A DNA stretch of 64,000 bases from Anaerostipes sp. MSJ-23 (GTDB lineage: Bacteria > Bacillota > Clostridia > Lachnospirales > Lachnospiraceae), in assembly GCF_018918155.1 (NCBI RefSeq), contig NZ_JAHLPY010000004.1:82796-146795 (forward strand), read 5' to 3'. Shown in pieces: positions 19,366-28,308 of this stretch (the first letter of the stretch is position 1; every line of letters starts with the position of its first letter). The notes beneath the pieces are model-generated. The model searched no databases. It was given only the letters and a program-made list of their open reading frames with translations, and had not been told where the DNA came from. The position numbers and the translations under genes are program-made.

Positions 19366-20304
19366 TTAGAATGCGCGTTCAAAAACTCTTAATTTCGAAC
19401 TTTTTGCTCGCTTATTATTTGATAATTCTTCCTCTCCGGGAACAATTGGCTTGCGTGTTAGCTGCTTCCCTTTTGAAACTTTTCCACATACACAGACTGG
19501 AAAATTTGGCGGACAAGTACATGGATTTTCATTTTTCTTAAAAGCACGCTTTACAATTCGATCCTCTAATGAATGAAAAGTGATGATACAAAGCCTTCCA
19601 CCTGGATTAAGCAAATCAATCATTGCATCCAGGCTTTCTTTTAAAACATCTAGTTCTCTGTTACATTCAATCCTAATTGCCTGAAATGTTTTCTTTGCCG
19701 GATGACCTCCCACAGCTCTTACTTTCATGGGAATTGCACCTTTTATAATCTCTATCAGCTCTCCTGTTGTTTCCACAGGTTTTTCTTTTCTTTTGTTTAC
19801 AATATGTTTTGCAATATTTTTTGCAAATTTTTCTTCTCCATAATCACGAATAATATGGAAAAGCTCCATTTCCGAATAATTGTTGACAATATCTCTTGCT
19901 GTCAGCTCCTGTCTCTGATCCATACGCATATCCAATGGAACATCTTCACGGTAAGTGAAACCACGCTCTTTTTCGTCTAACTGAAAAGAAGATACGCCAA
20001 GATCCAACAAAATGCCATCTACCTTTTGGATTCCAAGATTATGTAACACTTTTGGCATGTTCACATAGTTATCTCGAACAATCGTTACTTTCTCACCAAA
20101 AGGTTCCAAACGTTTACTTCCTGCCGCAATCGCATCGGCATCCTGATCGATTCCTATATATCTTCCCTTGTCAGACAGCCTTTTACAAATTTCATAAGCA
20201 TGTCCTCCTCCTCCAAGGGTCCCATCTACATAAATTCCATCAGGTTTGATATGAAGCTCTTCAATTGTCTCATTCAGCAACACAGATATGTGTTCAAATT
20301 TCAT
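19366..20304 (-). CDS. rsmH: 16S rRNA (cytosine-1402-N4)-methyltransferase RsmH (MraW)
   Basis: About 312 residues. It has the [11 protein letters not shown] start, the SAM-binding [10 protein letters not shown] loop, and the family motifs [20 protein letters not shown] and [15 protein letters not shown]. RsmH methylates C1402 in the decoding centre of 16S rRNA. The ATG at 20304 has AGGGGGACTT before it and matches homologue starts better than the in-frame ATG seven codons upstream. It is first in the dcw operon here. The usual upstream mraZ is absent. Confidence 0.96.
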   Translation of the reverse strand: MKFEHISVLLNETIEELHIKPDGIYVDGTLGGGGHAYEICKRLSDKGRYIGIDQDADAIAAGSKRLEPFGEKVTIVRDNYVNMPKVLHNLGIQKVDGILLDLGVSSFQLDEKERGFTYREDVPLDMRMDQRQELTARDIVNNYSEMELFHIIRDYGEEKFAKNIAKHIVNKRKEKPVETTGELIEIIKGAIPMKVRAVGGHPAKKTFQAIRIECNRELDVLKESLDAMIDLLNPGGRLCIITFHSLEDRIVKRAFKKNENPCTCPPNFPVCVCGKVSKGKQLTRKPIVPGEEELSNNKRAKSSKLRVFERAF

Positions 20305-20542
20305 AAGTCCCCCTACATAATTCATATCAAAATTTCAGTCACAAAAACTTATAAGTTTCCTGACATTTTATCCTAATAAGCAGCCATCGTGCAAAGTCTT
20401 GTCCACCCATCGGATAAGAAAACAAACAGGCATCCATCTAACCCGTGTCATAACAAACTTATGTTCCATCTTTTTTAGAATCTGAACCGGATTATCAGCC
20501 TGCCTCTGCTTTGATTTTATTTTGGTGGTTTCCTATGACAAA
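20305..20542 (-). other. About 240-base untranslated leader in the place of mraZ
   Basis: The stretch between rsmH and the candidate MraZ box holds no recognisable gene. It is too short for an mraZ of about 430 bases. One 33-codon ATG frame (20367-20468 on the minus strand) resembles nothing I know and has no good ribosome-binding site. Some short complementary segments exist, but I see no known riboswitch or T-box pattern. It may be a long 5' UTR or the scar of a lost gene. Confidence 0.4.
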
Positions 20543-20562
20543 TTTCCCACCTTTTACCACTT
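20543..20562 (-). promoter_or_regulatory. Candidate MraZ-binding direct repeat (mra box)
   Basis: On the minus strand GTGGTAAAAG is followed directly by GTGGGAAA, a direct repeat of GTGG(T/G)AAA with ten-base period. MraZ boxes upstream of dcw clusters are tandem TGGG/GTGG repeats with about this spacing. It lies just downstream of a plausible -10, where a repressor would act. The function is inferred. Confidence 0.5.
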
Positions 20563-20581
20563 AAAACTACTTACTGATAAT

Positions 20582-20610
20582 ATTTTATACGATAGCTATG
20601 AAAAAAGCAA
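20582..20610 (-). promoter_or_regulatory. Likely promoter of the dcw operon
   Basis: On the minus strand TTGCTT (20605-20610) is separated by 17 bases from TAAAAT (20582-20587). It lies just downstream of the lgt terminator and upstream of the mra-box repeat. Confidence 0.5.
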
Positions 20611-20664
20611 GGCAGAATCCATAACCAAATCTTAGTTTTTTCTTATTCTTATTGACATTTTCTG

Positions 20665-20717
20665 AAAAGAAAAAGCAGAGATTTTCACTTTTTTTATGAA
20701 ATACTCTCTGCCTTTTT
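20665..20717 (-). terminator. Terminator after lgt
   Basis: A GCAGAGA/TCTCTGC stem with extra A/T pairing is followed on the minus strand by TTTTTCTTTTC. It lies within six bases of the lgt stop. Confidence 0.7.
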
Positions 20718-20721
20718 TCCT

Positions 20722-21618
20722 TTATTTTTCCATTCTCTTTCTACGAATGGTCTGATATAAAATTGCTCCTATTCCAATGAGTGCAAGAATCGCTGCAAGA
20801 AGCTGTGATACTCGGATTCCTGTACCTCCAAGCATTAGAGAATCTGTACGCAATCCTTCGATCCAAAATCTTCCGATTCCATAACCAGCCAGATAAATTG
20901 CAAGCAACTGACCATCAAAAGTTTTTCTTTTTGTAAACCATATAATAAAAATAAGCAAAGCCAGATTCCACAAACCTTCATATAGAAATGTCGGATGTAC
21001 TTGAATATAAGTAATCGCATCCCCAGTCGATGATGGAAGGTAAACTGGCGTATTATAAACTCCTGATTTGATAATCTCACCCATTCTTCCGTGATCGACG
21101 AAAAAATCGGTTGGTATCTGCATTGCAAATAAACTATCTGTATATCTTCCAAACGCTTCTCGATTGAAAAAATTTCCCCATCGTCCAAGAATCTGTCCTA
21201 CCAACAGTCCTTTCACCGCGATGTCAGCAAACTTCATCATTGATACTTTCCGCACTTTACAAAAAATAAATAAAACAAGGATCGATGCCAAAATACCACC
21301 ATAAATAGCTAAGCCGCCATTTCGTATTGCAAAGATTTCCCCTGGATGCTTTCCATAGTAATCCCATGAAAAAATAACATAGTAAAGTCTTGCACCGACA
21401 ATTGCCGGAATTACCATCCAGATCAGATAATCAAAAACAAGTTCTGGATCAAAATCTTTTGTATGTTTTGCTGCCTGATATGCAACAATCATTCCGAATA
21501 AAAATCCAAGAGCAATCATGATTCCATAATATTTTATCTCAAATCCGCCAATGTTAAACCCGTCTCCAACATTTTTCAGCACAATTCCAAGATGCGGAAA
21601 TCGAATCTCATGTTCCAT
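20722..21618 (-). CDS. lgt: Prolipoprotein diacylglyceryl transferase (Lgt)
   Basis: A 298-residue polytopic membrane enzyme that transfers diacylglycerol from phosphatidylglycerol to lipobox cysteines, the first step of lipoprotein maturation. The Lgt signature is visible as GQILGRWGNFFNREAFG, with the family histidine/tyrosine segment HPTFLYEGLWNL further on. The ATG at 21618 has AAAGGAAG at about seven bases and starts MEHEIRFPHLGIVL. A longer reading from 21693 adds 25 basic residues without a ribosome-binding site and was rejected. Confidence 0.95.
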   Translation of the reverse strand: MEHEIRFPHLGIVLKNVGDGFNIGGFEIKYYGIMIALGFLFGMIVAYQAAKHTKDFDPELVFDYLIWMVIPAIVGARLYYVIFSWDYYGKHPGEIFAIRNGGLAIYGGILASILVLFIFCKVRKVSMMKFADIAVKGLLVGQILGRWGNFFNREAFGRYTDSLFAMQIPTDFFVDHGRMGEIIKSGVYNTPVYLPSSTGDAITYIQVHPTFLYEGLWNLALLIFIIWFTKRKTFDGQLLAIYLAGYGIGRFWIEGLRTDSLMLGGTGIRVSQLLAAILALIGIGAILYQTIRRKRMEK

Positions 21619-21748
21619 AAGTCTCTTCCTTTCTTTGTCTGTTCTTTTTTTGCTTACGCTTAAGATGTTATCGTATTTCTCTTTTCTTTTCAAGCTCCTT
21701 GTGTTAGACTATTAACTGAAAAAATATGCAACGAGAAAGGAAATCATT

Positions 21749-22846
21749 ATGAAATTAGGAATTGTCGGACTGCCAAATGTCGGAAAAAGTACTTTATTTA
21801 ACTCTTTGACCAAGGCAGGTGCCGAATCAGCTAACTATCCATTTTGTACCATTGATCCAAACGTTGGTATCGTTACAGTTCCTGATGAACGTGTGGATCG
21901 TCTGGCTGAAATGTATCATTCAAAAAAAGTAATCCCAGCCGCTATCGAATTTGTTGATATCGCTGGTCTTGTAAAAGGAGCTTCTAAAGGAGAAGGTCTT
22001 GGAAATCAATTTCTTGCTAATATCCGTGAAGTTGATGCTATCGTTCATGTTGTCCGCTGTTTTGAAGACAGCAATATCGTCCATGTAGATGGATCCATTA
22101 ATCCACTCCGTGATATTGAAACTATTAACTTCGAGTTAATCTTTTCTGATATTGAAGTACTGGACCGCCGTATTGCGAAATCTACTCGTGGTGCCAGAAA
22201 TGATAAAGCACTGGCTCATGAAGTAGAATTTCTTCAAAAAGTAAAAGCTCATCTTGAAGATGGAAAACTTGCTAAAACATTCGAAGTTGATGATGAAGAT
22301 GATCAGGCAATCTTAAATTCTTGTAATCTTTTGACCATCAAACCTGTAATCTTTGCTGCCAATGTGACAGAAGATGATCTTGCTGACGATGCAAAAGACA
22401 ATGAATTTGTAAACGAAGTAAGAAAATATGCTGAAAGTGTAGATGCCAAGGTTTTTGCTGTATGTGCGCAAATTGAACAGGAAATCTCAGAACTTGATGA
22501 TGATGAGAAAAAAGAATTTTTGGAAGATCTTGGATTAAAGGAATCTGGTCTCGAAAAGTTGATCTCTGCAAGCTACTCTCTCCTTGGACTGATTAGCTTC
22601 CTTACTTCTGGAGAAGATGAAACCCGCGCGTGGACAATCCATAAAGGAACAAAAGCTCCACAGGCAGCTGGAAAAATCCATACCGACTTTGAACGTGGAT
22701 TCATCTGTGCTGAAGTTGTATCTTATGATGATCTGATGGAAAATGGAAGCATGCACGCATGTAAAGAAAAAGGACTTGTACGCCAAGAAGGAAAAGAATA
22801 CATCGTAAAAGACGGAGACATCATTGTATTCCGTTTCAACGTATAG
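21749..22846 (+). CDS. ychF: Redox-regulated ATPase YchF (Obg-family)
   Basis: A 365-residue P-loop protein. GLPNVGKSTLFN is at about 6-17, DIAGLVKGASKGEGLGNQFL forms switch II, and the C-terminal TGS-like region ends GDIIVFRFNV. YchF proteins bind ribosomes and prefer ATP over GTP, and are linked to oxidative stress and translation quality. AGAAAGGAAA precedes the ATG. It is monocistronic, diverging from lgt and followed by two hairpins. Confidence 0.96.
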   Translation: MKLGIVGLPNVGKSTLFNSLTKAGAESANYPFCTIDPNVGIVTVPDERVDRLAEMYHSKKVIPAAIEFVDIAGLVKGASKGEGLGNQFLANIREVDAIVHVVRCFEDSNIVHVDGSINPLRDIETINFELIFSDIEVLDRRIAKSTRGARNDKALAHEVEFLQKVKAHLEDGKLAKTFEVDDEDDQAILNSCNLLTIKPVIFAANVTEDDLADDAKDNEFVNEVRKYAESVDAKVFAVCAQIEQEISELDDDEKKEFLEDLGLKESGLEKLISASYSLLGLISFLTSGEDETRAWTIHKGTKAPQAAGKIHTDFERGFICAEVVSYDDLMENGSMHACKEKGLVRQEGKEYIVKDGDIIVFRFNV

Positions 22847-22857
22847 TCTCAAAAAAA

Positions 22858-22922
22858 TAATCACCAAAAGTACGGATTCTCTTATTTTGTTCAATCCAGA
22901 TACTTCTTTGGTGATTTTTTTA
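22858..22922 (+). terminator. Terminator after ychF
   Basis: An AATCACCAAAAGTA arm pairs imperfectly with TACTTCTTTGGTGATT around a GGAT/ATCC inner stem, followed by TTTTTTTATTTT. Confidence 0.75.
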
Positions 22923-22947
22923 TTTTATCGAAATTTCTTATGAAACA

Positions 22948-22988
22948 AAAAAAGAATTCCCTGATTTCTCTAGGGAATTCTTTTTTGT
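22948..22988. terminator. Strong second hairpin between ychF and the purine genes
   Basis: AAAGAATTCCCT pairs with AGGGAATTCTTT around an 11-base loop, flanked by A and T runs on both sides. It likely terminates the minus-strand purO-purH transcript from the opposite side. Confidence 0.8.
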
Positions 22989-23074
22989 TATATGATAAAT
23001 TAATCTTCTCTCACAAGTTTATTTTTTTAACACTATTTTTATTTTATCATGTCATATTCTTCTTGTCAATGTTT

Positions 23075-24253
23075 TTAGTGATGGAAGAGACGGATTCCTG
23101 TAAAGGCCATTGCCATATGATATTTGTTGCAGCAATCAATGACTGCCTCATCTCTTACAGATCCTCCTGGCTGTGCAATATATTTTACTCCACTCTTATG
23201 CGCTCTTTCGATATTATCAAAGAATGGGAAGAATGCATCGGATCCAAGAGTTACATCTGTTAACTTATCAAGCCATGCTCTTTTTTCTTCTTTTGTGAAC
23301 ACTTCTGGTTTTTCCGTAAAAATATTTTCCCATGCACCATCTGCAAGAACATCCATATATTCATCTCCAATATAAAGATCAATAGCATTGTCACGATCTG
23401 CACGACGAATCTTTTCTTTAAATGGAAGATTCATAACTTTCGGACACTGTCTCAGCCACCAGTTATCTGCTTTCTGTCCAGCAAGTCTTGTACAGTGAAC
23501 ACGAGACTGTTGTCCTGCCCCGATTCCAATTGCCTGACCGTCTTTTACAAAACATACAGAGTTTGACTGTGTATATTTTAGTACAATCAGGGAGATCTTC
23601 ATATCAATCAATGCTTCCTCTGGAATTTCTTTGTTTTCTGTTACAATATTGGCAAGCAGTTCATCATCGATTGGAAGTTCCTGTCTTCCCTGTTCAAAGG
23701 TTACTCCAAAGACCTGTTTATGTTCTAATGGTGCTGGCTGATAGTTTTCATCAATCTTGATAATATTATAATTTCCATTTTTCTTTGCTTTTAAAATTTC
23801 TAATGCCTCGTCCGTATATCCAGGAGCAATGACTCCATCTGATACTTCTCTTTTGATCAGACGTGCAGTGTCAGCATCGCATACATCTGATAAGGAAATG
23901 AAATCTCCAAAGGAAGACATACGGTCTGCGCCTCTTGCTCTTGCATAAGCACATGCAAGTGGAGATAAATCTCCCATATCATCTACCCAATAAATTTTCT
24001 TTAAAGTATCAGACATTGGACGTCCTACGGAAGCTCCAGCAGGAGATACATGTTTAAAAGAAGTAGCTGCAGGGAGACCTGTCGCTTTCTTTAATTCCCT
24101 TACAAGCTGCCATCCGTTAAATGCATCCAAAAAGTTGATGTATCCTGGTCTTCCATTTAATACTTCGATTGGAAGATGGCTTCCATCTTCCATATAAATT
24201 CTTGATGGTTTCTGGTTTGGATTACATCCATACTTTAATTCTAATTCTTTCAT
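23075..24253 (-). CDS. purH: AICAR formyltransferase, stand-alone domain (PurH C-terminal domain type)
   Basis: A 392-residue protein equivalent to only the transformylase part of bifunctional PurH. It has the KYGCNPNQKPSRIY opening, SFKHVSPAGASVGRP, KYTQSNSVCFVKDGQAIGIGAGQQSRVHC and the ending FPFFDNIERAHKSGVKYIAQPGGSVRDE. It formylates AICAR to FAICAR with 10-formyl-THF. The N-terminal MGS-like cyclohydrolase domain is absent. That activity is encoded immediately upstream by an unrelated PurO, 23 bases away. AAAGGAG precedes the ATG. It is complete for this subfamily rather than truncated. Confidence 0.93.
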   Translation of the reverse strand: MKELELKYGCNPNQKPSRIYMEDGSHLPIEVLNGRPGYINFLDAFNGWQLVRELKKATGLPAATSFKHVSPAGASVGRPMSDTLKKIYWVDDMGDLSPLACAYARARGADRMSSFGDFISLSDVCDADTARLIKREVSDGVIAPGYTDEALEILKAKKNGNYNIIKIDENYQPAPLEHKQVFGVTFEQGRQELPIDDELLANIVTENKEIPEEALIDMKISLIVLKYTQSNSVCFVKDGQAIGIGAGQQSRVHCTRLAGQKADNWWLRQCPKVMNLPFKEKIRRADRDNAIDLYIGDEYMDVLADGAWENIFTEKPEVFTKEEKRAWLDKLTDVTLGSDAFFPFFDNIERAHKSGVKYIAQPGGSVRDEAVIDCCNKYHMAMAFTGIRLFHH

Positions 24254-24276
24254 TTTTTTCTCCTTTGTTTCGCTGA

Positions 24277-24990
24277 CTATTTATTTTTATTTACAATTCT
24301 TGTCTCATATTTTCCTGTTGCAATATCAATATAACGTACAAACAGAGATACTTTATTATCTTCATTTAGGCTATTCCAAAGTGTATTTGTAAAGTCATCA
24401 ATATCTTCTTCGATTCCAATCAGTTTTGGTTCCCCTTCAAAACTTGGCAACGGATTTCCATCATGCATATAAGTGTGAATAAAACGACCCTCTCCAGCGA
24501 TTGGATTTTCATAAGTAAAGGTAAAACGATTACAGCTTTCTGGATTTCCATTGTTGCTTTTTAAAATAGACATTGCATAATGGAATTCTCCATCTTTAAT
24601 CTGCATGATTCCAGAAATTCTTGGTGTGTAGTTTGGACCGTCCGGTTCAAATTCGCGACTTCTTAAAGACTGTTCAAAAGTCAATCCCTGTTCTCTTCCT
24701 TCATATACAGTATCTGTCTGATCTCCATTTGTTACGATCGTTTCATTTCCAAGAACACGAACAGGTGCATAAATAATCAAACTTGGATCTTCCAATTTTG
24801 CCGGATCAAATGCCTGTGTACGAATTCCTTCTCCTTCTTCCACAAACACACGGTTACGGCTGTTCTCGCTGCGTCCCATGATAAAGTATGCAGTTACTGC
24901 TTTTTTCCCGTCTTTGGATTTTCCAATTACAATTCCACGTCCAGGGTAAGCATTTTCTTTTAATTCCTGAGCAATCGCTAACTTTTTCAT
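24277..24990 (-). CDS. purO: IMP cyclohydrolase, archaeal PurO type
   Basis: About 237 residues. The pattern NAYPGRGIVIGKSKDGKKAVTAYFIMGRSENSRNRVF is characteristic of the IMP_cyclohyd (PurO) family, first described in archaea and also present in Clostridia. It closes FAICAR to IMP, the last step of purine synthesis, and fits the neighbouring formyltransferase that lacks a cyclohydrolase domain. I start it at the ATG at 24990 after GGAGA. A longer frame to 25104 would run through the promoter and the dapL terminator. Confidence 0.9.
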   Translation of the reverse strand: MKKLAIAQELKENAYPGRGIVIGKSKDGKKAVTAYFIMGRSENSRNRVFVEEGEGIRTQAFDPAKLEDPSLIIYAPVRVLGNETIVTNGDQTDTVYEGREQGLTFEQSLRSREFEPDGPNYTPRISGIMQIKDGEFHYAMSILKSNNGNPESCNRFTFTYENPIAGEGRFIHTYMHDGNPLPSFEGEPKLIGIEEDIDDFTNTLWNSLNEDNKVSLFVRYIDIATGKYETRIVNKNK

Positions 24991-25036
24991 TGGTTTTGTA
25001 TCTCCTTTTTTTTCATGCTGGTTTTCTTTTTCTTCT

Positions 25037-25065
25037 ATTGTATATAAAAACTTCAATGAATACAA
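25037..25065 (-). promoter_or_regulatory. Likely promoter of purO-purH
   Basis: On the minus strand TTGTAT, 17 bases, TACAAT, placed between the dapL terminator and the purO start. No purine riboswitch fold is visible in the short leader. Confidence 0.55.
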
Positions 25066-25076
25066 GAACAAAATAC

Positions 25077-25115
25077 AAAAGGCAGATCTGCTATAAAAAG
25101 CCAAATCTGCCTTTA
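25077..25115 (-). terminator. Terminator after dapL
   Basis: On the minus strand an AAAGGCAGAT arm pairs with ATCTGCCTTT with an inner GGCT/AGC helix, followed by T-rich sequence. It ends the car-gln-dapL operon. Confidence 0.8.
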
Positions 25116-25134
25116 CTTTTATTTCAAGATAAAA

Positions 25135-26349
25135 TTACATTTTTCTGATTCGTTCGATCGCTTCGACTGTATTCTCGTAGTTACCGAACGCTGTAAGTCG
25201 GAAGTATCCTTCTCCGCTTGGTCCGAATCCTGATCCAGGTGTTCCAACAACATTTGCATCTTTTAACAGATGATCAAAGAATTCCCATGATGTCATGTTA
25301 TCTGGAGTTTTTAACCAGATATATGGTGCGTTGACACCACCAGATACCGTATATCCTGCATCTCTTAATCCTTCATAGATTACTTTGGCATTATTCATGT
25401 AGTATCCAACCTGTTCTTTTAACTGTGCTTTTCCAGCATCAGAATAAACAGCTTCTCCGGCTCTCTGTACAATGTAAGGAGCTCCGTTGTATTTTGTTCC
25501 ATGACGTCTTGCCCAAAGAGAATGCAATTGTGTATCTCCGCATTTTAAATCCTTTGGAATTACAGTGTATCCAAGACGAACACCGGTAAATCCTGCATTT
25601 TTAGAGAAACTCTTTAATTCGATAGCACATGTTCTTGCACCTTCACATTCATAAATCGTGTGAGCTACATTATCTTCAGAAATATAAGCTTCATAAGCAG
25701 CATCATAGATAATGACACATCCATTTTTATTTGCATAGTCTACCCATCCCTGAAGCTGATCTTTTGTAATTGTTGCTCCTGTTGGGTTATTTGGGAAGCA
25801 TAGATAAATAATATCTGGTACTTCATCTGGAAATTCTGGTGCAAAGTTGTTATCTGCTGTACAAGGCATATAGATCACATCGCTCCATGTTTCCGCTTTT
25901 GGATCATAAGTTCCTGTTCTTCCAGCCATAACGTTTGTATCTACATATACAGGGTATACAGGATCACATACTGCGATTTTATTATCGATTGAGAAGATTT
26001 CCTGGATATTTCCAGAATCACATTTTGCTCCGTCACTTACGAAGATTTCATCAGCAGCAATATCTGCTCCGCGATCTTTATAATCATTTTTTGCAATAGC
26101 GTTTCTTAAAAATTCATATCCAAGGTCCGGTGCATATCCATGGAATGTTTCTTCATGAGCCATTTCATCTACTGCACTGTGCAATGCGTCAATGATCGCT
26201 GGTGCCAGTGGCTGTGTAACATCACCAATCCCAAGACGGATAATGTTTTTGTCAGGATTTTCTTCTGTATACTTAGCTACTTTTTTTGCAATTGTAGAAA
26301 ACAGATAGCTTCCTGGTAATTTCAAATAGTTGTCATTGATTTTAAACAT
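25135..26349 (-). CDS. dapL: LL-diaminopimelate aminotransferase (DapL)
   Basis: A 404-residue PLP enzyme that converts tetrahydrodipicolinate directly to LL-diaminopimelate with glutamate as amino donor, bypassing the succinylase/acetylase routes. Typical are the N-terminus [41 protein letters not shown] and the PLP lysine in [21 protein letters not shown] precedes the ATG. It closes an apparent operon with carAB, glnA and an ANTAR regulator, 14 bases after the latter. The use of glutamate explains the nitrogen-assimilation company. It links with dapA-dapB at 2.9-4.5 kb. Confidence 0.96.
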   Translation of the reverse strand: MFKINDNYLKLPGSYLFSTIAKKVAKYTEENPDKNIIRLGIGDVTQPLAPAIIDALHSAVDEMAHEETFHGYAPDLGYEFLRNAIAKNDYKDRGADIAADEIFVSDGAKCDSGNIQEIFSIDNKIAVCDPVYPVYVDTNVMAGRTGTYDPKAETWSDVIYMPCTADNNFAPEFPDEVPDIIYLCFPNNPTGATITKDQLQGWVDYANKNGCVIIYDAAYEAYISEDNVAHTIYECEGARTCAIELKSFSKNAGFTGVRLGYTVIPKDLKCGDTQLHSLWARRHGTKYNGAPYIVQRAGEAVYSDAGKAQLKEQVGYYMNNAKVIYEGLRDAGYTVSGGVNAPYIWLKTPDNMTSWEFFDHLLKDANVVGTPGSGFGPSGEGYFRLTAFGNYENTVEAIERIRKM

Positions 26350-26363
26350 AAGTTCCTCCTAAA

Positions 26364-26930
26364 TTAATCATTATGATATATTAATGATTCCTTAATCATT
26401 TTTGCCATCTCAATCAGTCCCACACCACTGTTCATGCTTCTTCTTTGTATATAACTATGGGCTTCTTCTTCCGAAATCCTATTATTTTGCATGAGCAGAG
26501 ATTTGACTTCATCCAATAATTCCAATTCTTCCCGTGTTCTCTGCTTTGGCTTATGCTTTTTCTTTTTCTGAGCAAAGGAAATTTCACTGACAATTTCTCT
26601 TACCTTTTCTACAAGCTCATGAGCTTTCAGAGGCATCGGAAGACAGGATACATTCTCATACATACAATCTTCCAAATGAGCCTGGGAGGCAACCAAGAGC
26701 ATATGAACATCTCTTGGAAGGTATTCTCTCAGTTCCGTGTATATCATGTCTGCATATTTATAACCGCAAATGACAAGCCCTTCTTCCTGACTTTCCATTC
26801 GCTGCATTACCTGCGCTCCCGTTACACAAACACCAATAACATCAAAACCATTTCTAACAAGTAGATTTCTAATGTTTCTGGCAATTTCTTGTTTCGGAAA
26901 CAAAACAACGACATTAACCACAGCCCTCAC
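26364..26930 (-). CDS. ANTAR-domain RNA-binding regulator with a receiver-like N-terminal domain lacking the phosphoacceptor
   Basis: A 188-residue protein. The N-terminal 110 residues follow a CheY-like pattern (NVVVLFPKQEIARNIRNLLVRNGFDVIGV). The strand where the phosphorylated aspartate should sit reads LVICGYKYAD, with no acidic residue at the expected position. After a lysine-rich linker (KKKKHKPKQRTREE), the C-terminal 60 residues form an ANTAR helix bundle (LLMQNNRISEEEAHSYIQRRSM). ANTAR proteins are antiterminators that bind paired hexaloop hairpins. It lies 26 bases after glnA, so nitrogen control is the natural inference. The start is GTG at 26930, or a GTG three codons later. Confidence 0.82.
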   Translation of the reverse strand: MRAVVNVVVLFPKQEIARNIRNLLVRNGFDVIGVCVTGAQVMQRMESQEEGLVICGYKYADMIYTELREYLPRDVHMLLVASQAHLEDCMYENVSCLPMPLKAHELVEKVREIVSEISFAQKKKKHKPKQRTREELELLDEVKSLLMQNNRISEEEAHSYIQRRSMNSGVGLIEMAKMIKESLIYHND

Positions 26931-26956
26931 CCCCTAGGATCTCTCGATCTAGAAAA

Positions 26957-28288
26957 TTAAATCTTATACAAATACTCATCAATTTCCCACTGTGTTACAA
27001 ATTTCTGGTAAGATTCCCATTCTTTTCTTTTGGCTTCTATATATTTCGTATAAATATGATCTCCGAGAACTTTCCGCATGTATTCGCTATGTTCAAACAG
27101 ATCCAAGGATTCTTTCAAATCTCTTGGAAGCACCATAATACCTGCTTTCTCCTTTTCTCCTTCTGCCATTTCATACTGATTTCCAGATGCTCCTTTTCCA
27201 GGAGTCATCTTCTGCTGGATTCCATCCAGTCCTGCTGCCAAACTAACTGCCAATGCAAGATATGGGTTGGCAGCGGAATCCGGGCTTCGAAATTCCAGTC
27301 TTGTTCCGATTCCTCTTGCAGAAGGCACTCGAATCAACGGACTTCTATTGGAAGAAGCCCAGGAAACATCAACTGGCGCTTCATATCCCGGCACAATTCT
27401 TTTATAGGAATTTACCAGAGGGTTTGTAATCAGGCTCATTTCTCTGGCATGTTTCATGACTCCTGCCATAAAATGAAAGGCTTCATCGCTAATTCCAATA
27501 TGATTTTTGGAATCAGCGAAAATATTTCTGCCATCTTTCCATAAAGACATATTTAAATGCATTCCGGATCCATCTACACCTGTGATTGGTTTCGGCATAA
27601 AACTTGCATACAATCCATGTCTTTTTGCGATATATTTTACGACAAATTTGAAGGTCAGAATGTTATCGGCTGTGCGTAACGCATTATCATATTTAAAATC
27701 GATTTCATGCTGAGCCGGTGCCACTTCATGATGGGATGCTTCAATTTCAAATCCCATTTCCTCCAGATTCAGAATCATATCTCTTCTTGCACTTTCTCCA
27801 AGATCCAATGGGGCTACATCAAAATATCCTGCTTTCTCATGAGATATCGTTGTTGGACGTCCTTCTTCATCGGTGTGAAATAAGAAAAATTCACATTCTG
27901 GTCCTACGTTAAACTTATATCCCATATTTTTGCATTCTCTAAGTACCCGTTTCAGAACGTGTCTGGAATCTCCGGCAAACGGCATTCCATCCTGTCCATA
28001 TACATCGCAGATCAGTCTTGCCACTCGATTTCCCCCTGCATTCCAAGGGAAAATTACAAAACTATCCAAATCTGGATATAAATACATATCCGATTCTTCA
28101 ATACGCACAAAACCATCCACAGAAGATCCATCAAATGTGCATTTATTATCCAACGCCTTTTCAAGCTGGCGTGCTGTGATCGCAACATTTTTCATTGTGC
28201 CAAATAAATCTGAAAACTGCAGTCTGATAAACTGAACGTCATTTTCTCTTACTAAATCAATCACGTCCTGTTTCGTGTATCGACCCAT
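26957..28288 (-). CDS. glnA: Glutamine synthetase type I (GlnA)
   Basis: A 443-residue GSI-alpha-length enzyme that makes glutamine from glutamate, ammonia and ATP. Landmarks are FDGSSVDGFVRIEESDMYLYPD near residue 50, GPECEFFLF, the metal-site HHEVAPAQHEIDF, GSGMHLNMSLWKDG, and RSPLIRVPSARG. There is no adenylylation-type Tyr loop as in proteobacterial GSI-beta, as expected for Firmicutes. AGGAG precedes the ATG. It follows carB by 20 bases, coupling glutamine supply to the glutamine-using CarA. Confidence 0.97.
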   Translation of the reverse strand: MGRYTKQDVIDLVRENDVQFIRLQFSDLFGTMKNVAITARQLEKALDNKCTFDGSSVDGFVRIEESDMYLYPDLDSFVIFPWNAGGNRVARLICDVYGQDGMPFAGDSRHVLKRVLRECKNMGYKFNVGPECEFFLFHTDEEGRPTTISHEKAGYFDVAPLDLGESARRDMILNLEEMGFEIEASHHEVAPAQHEIDFKYDNALRTADNILTFKFVVKYIAKRHGLYASFMPKPITGVDGSGMHLNMSLWKDGRNIFADSKNHIGISDEAFHFMAGVMKHAREMSLITNPLVNSYKRIVPGYEAPVDVSWASSNRSPLIRVPSARGIGTRLEFRSPDSAANPYLALAVSLAAGLDGIQQKMTPGKGASGNQYEMAEGEKEKAGIMVLPRDLKESLDLFEHSEYMRKVLGDHIYTKYIEAKRKEWESYQKFVTQWEIDEYLYKI

Positions 28289-28308
28289 AACATCACTCCT
28301 CTTTCTCG

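Noticed and set aside
20367..20468. 33-codon frame upstream of rsmH as a remnant of mraZ
   Set aside because: The translation does not resemble MraZ and there is no good ribosome-binding site.
24991..25104. Extended purO start (38 more codons)
   Set aside because: It covers the purO promoter and the dapL terminator, and the added residues are not conserved-looking.
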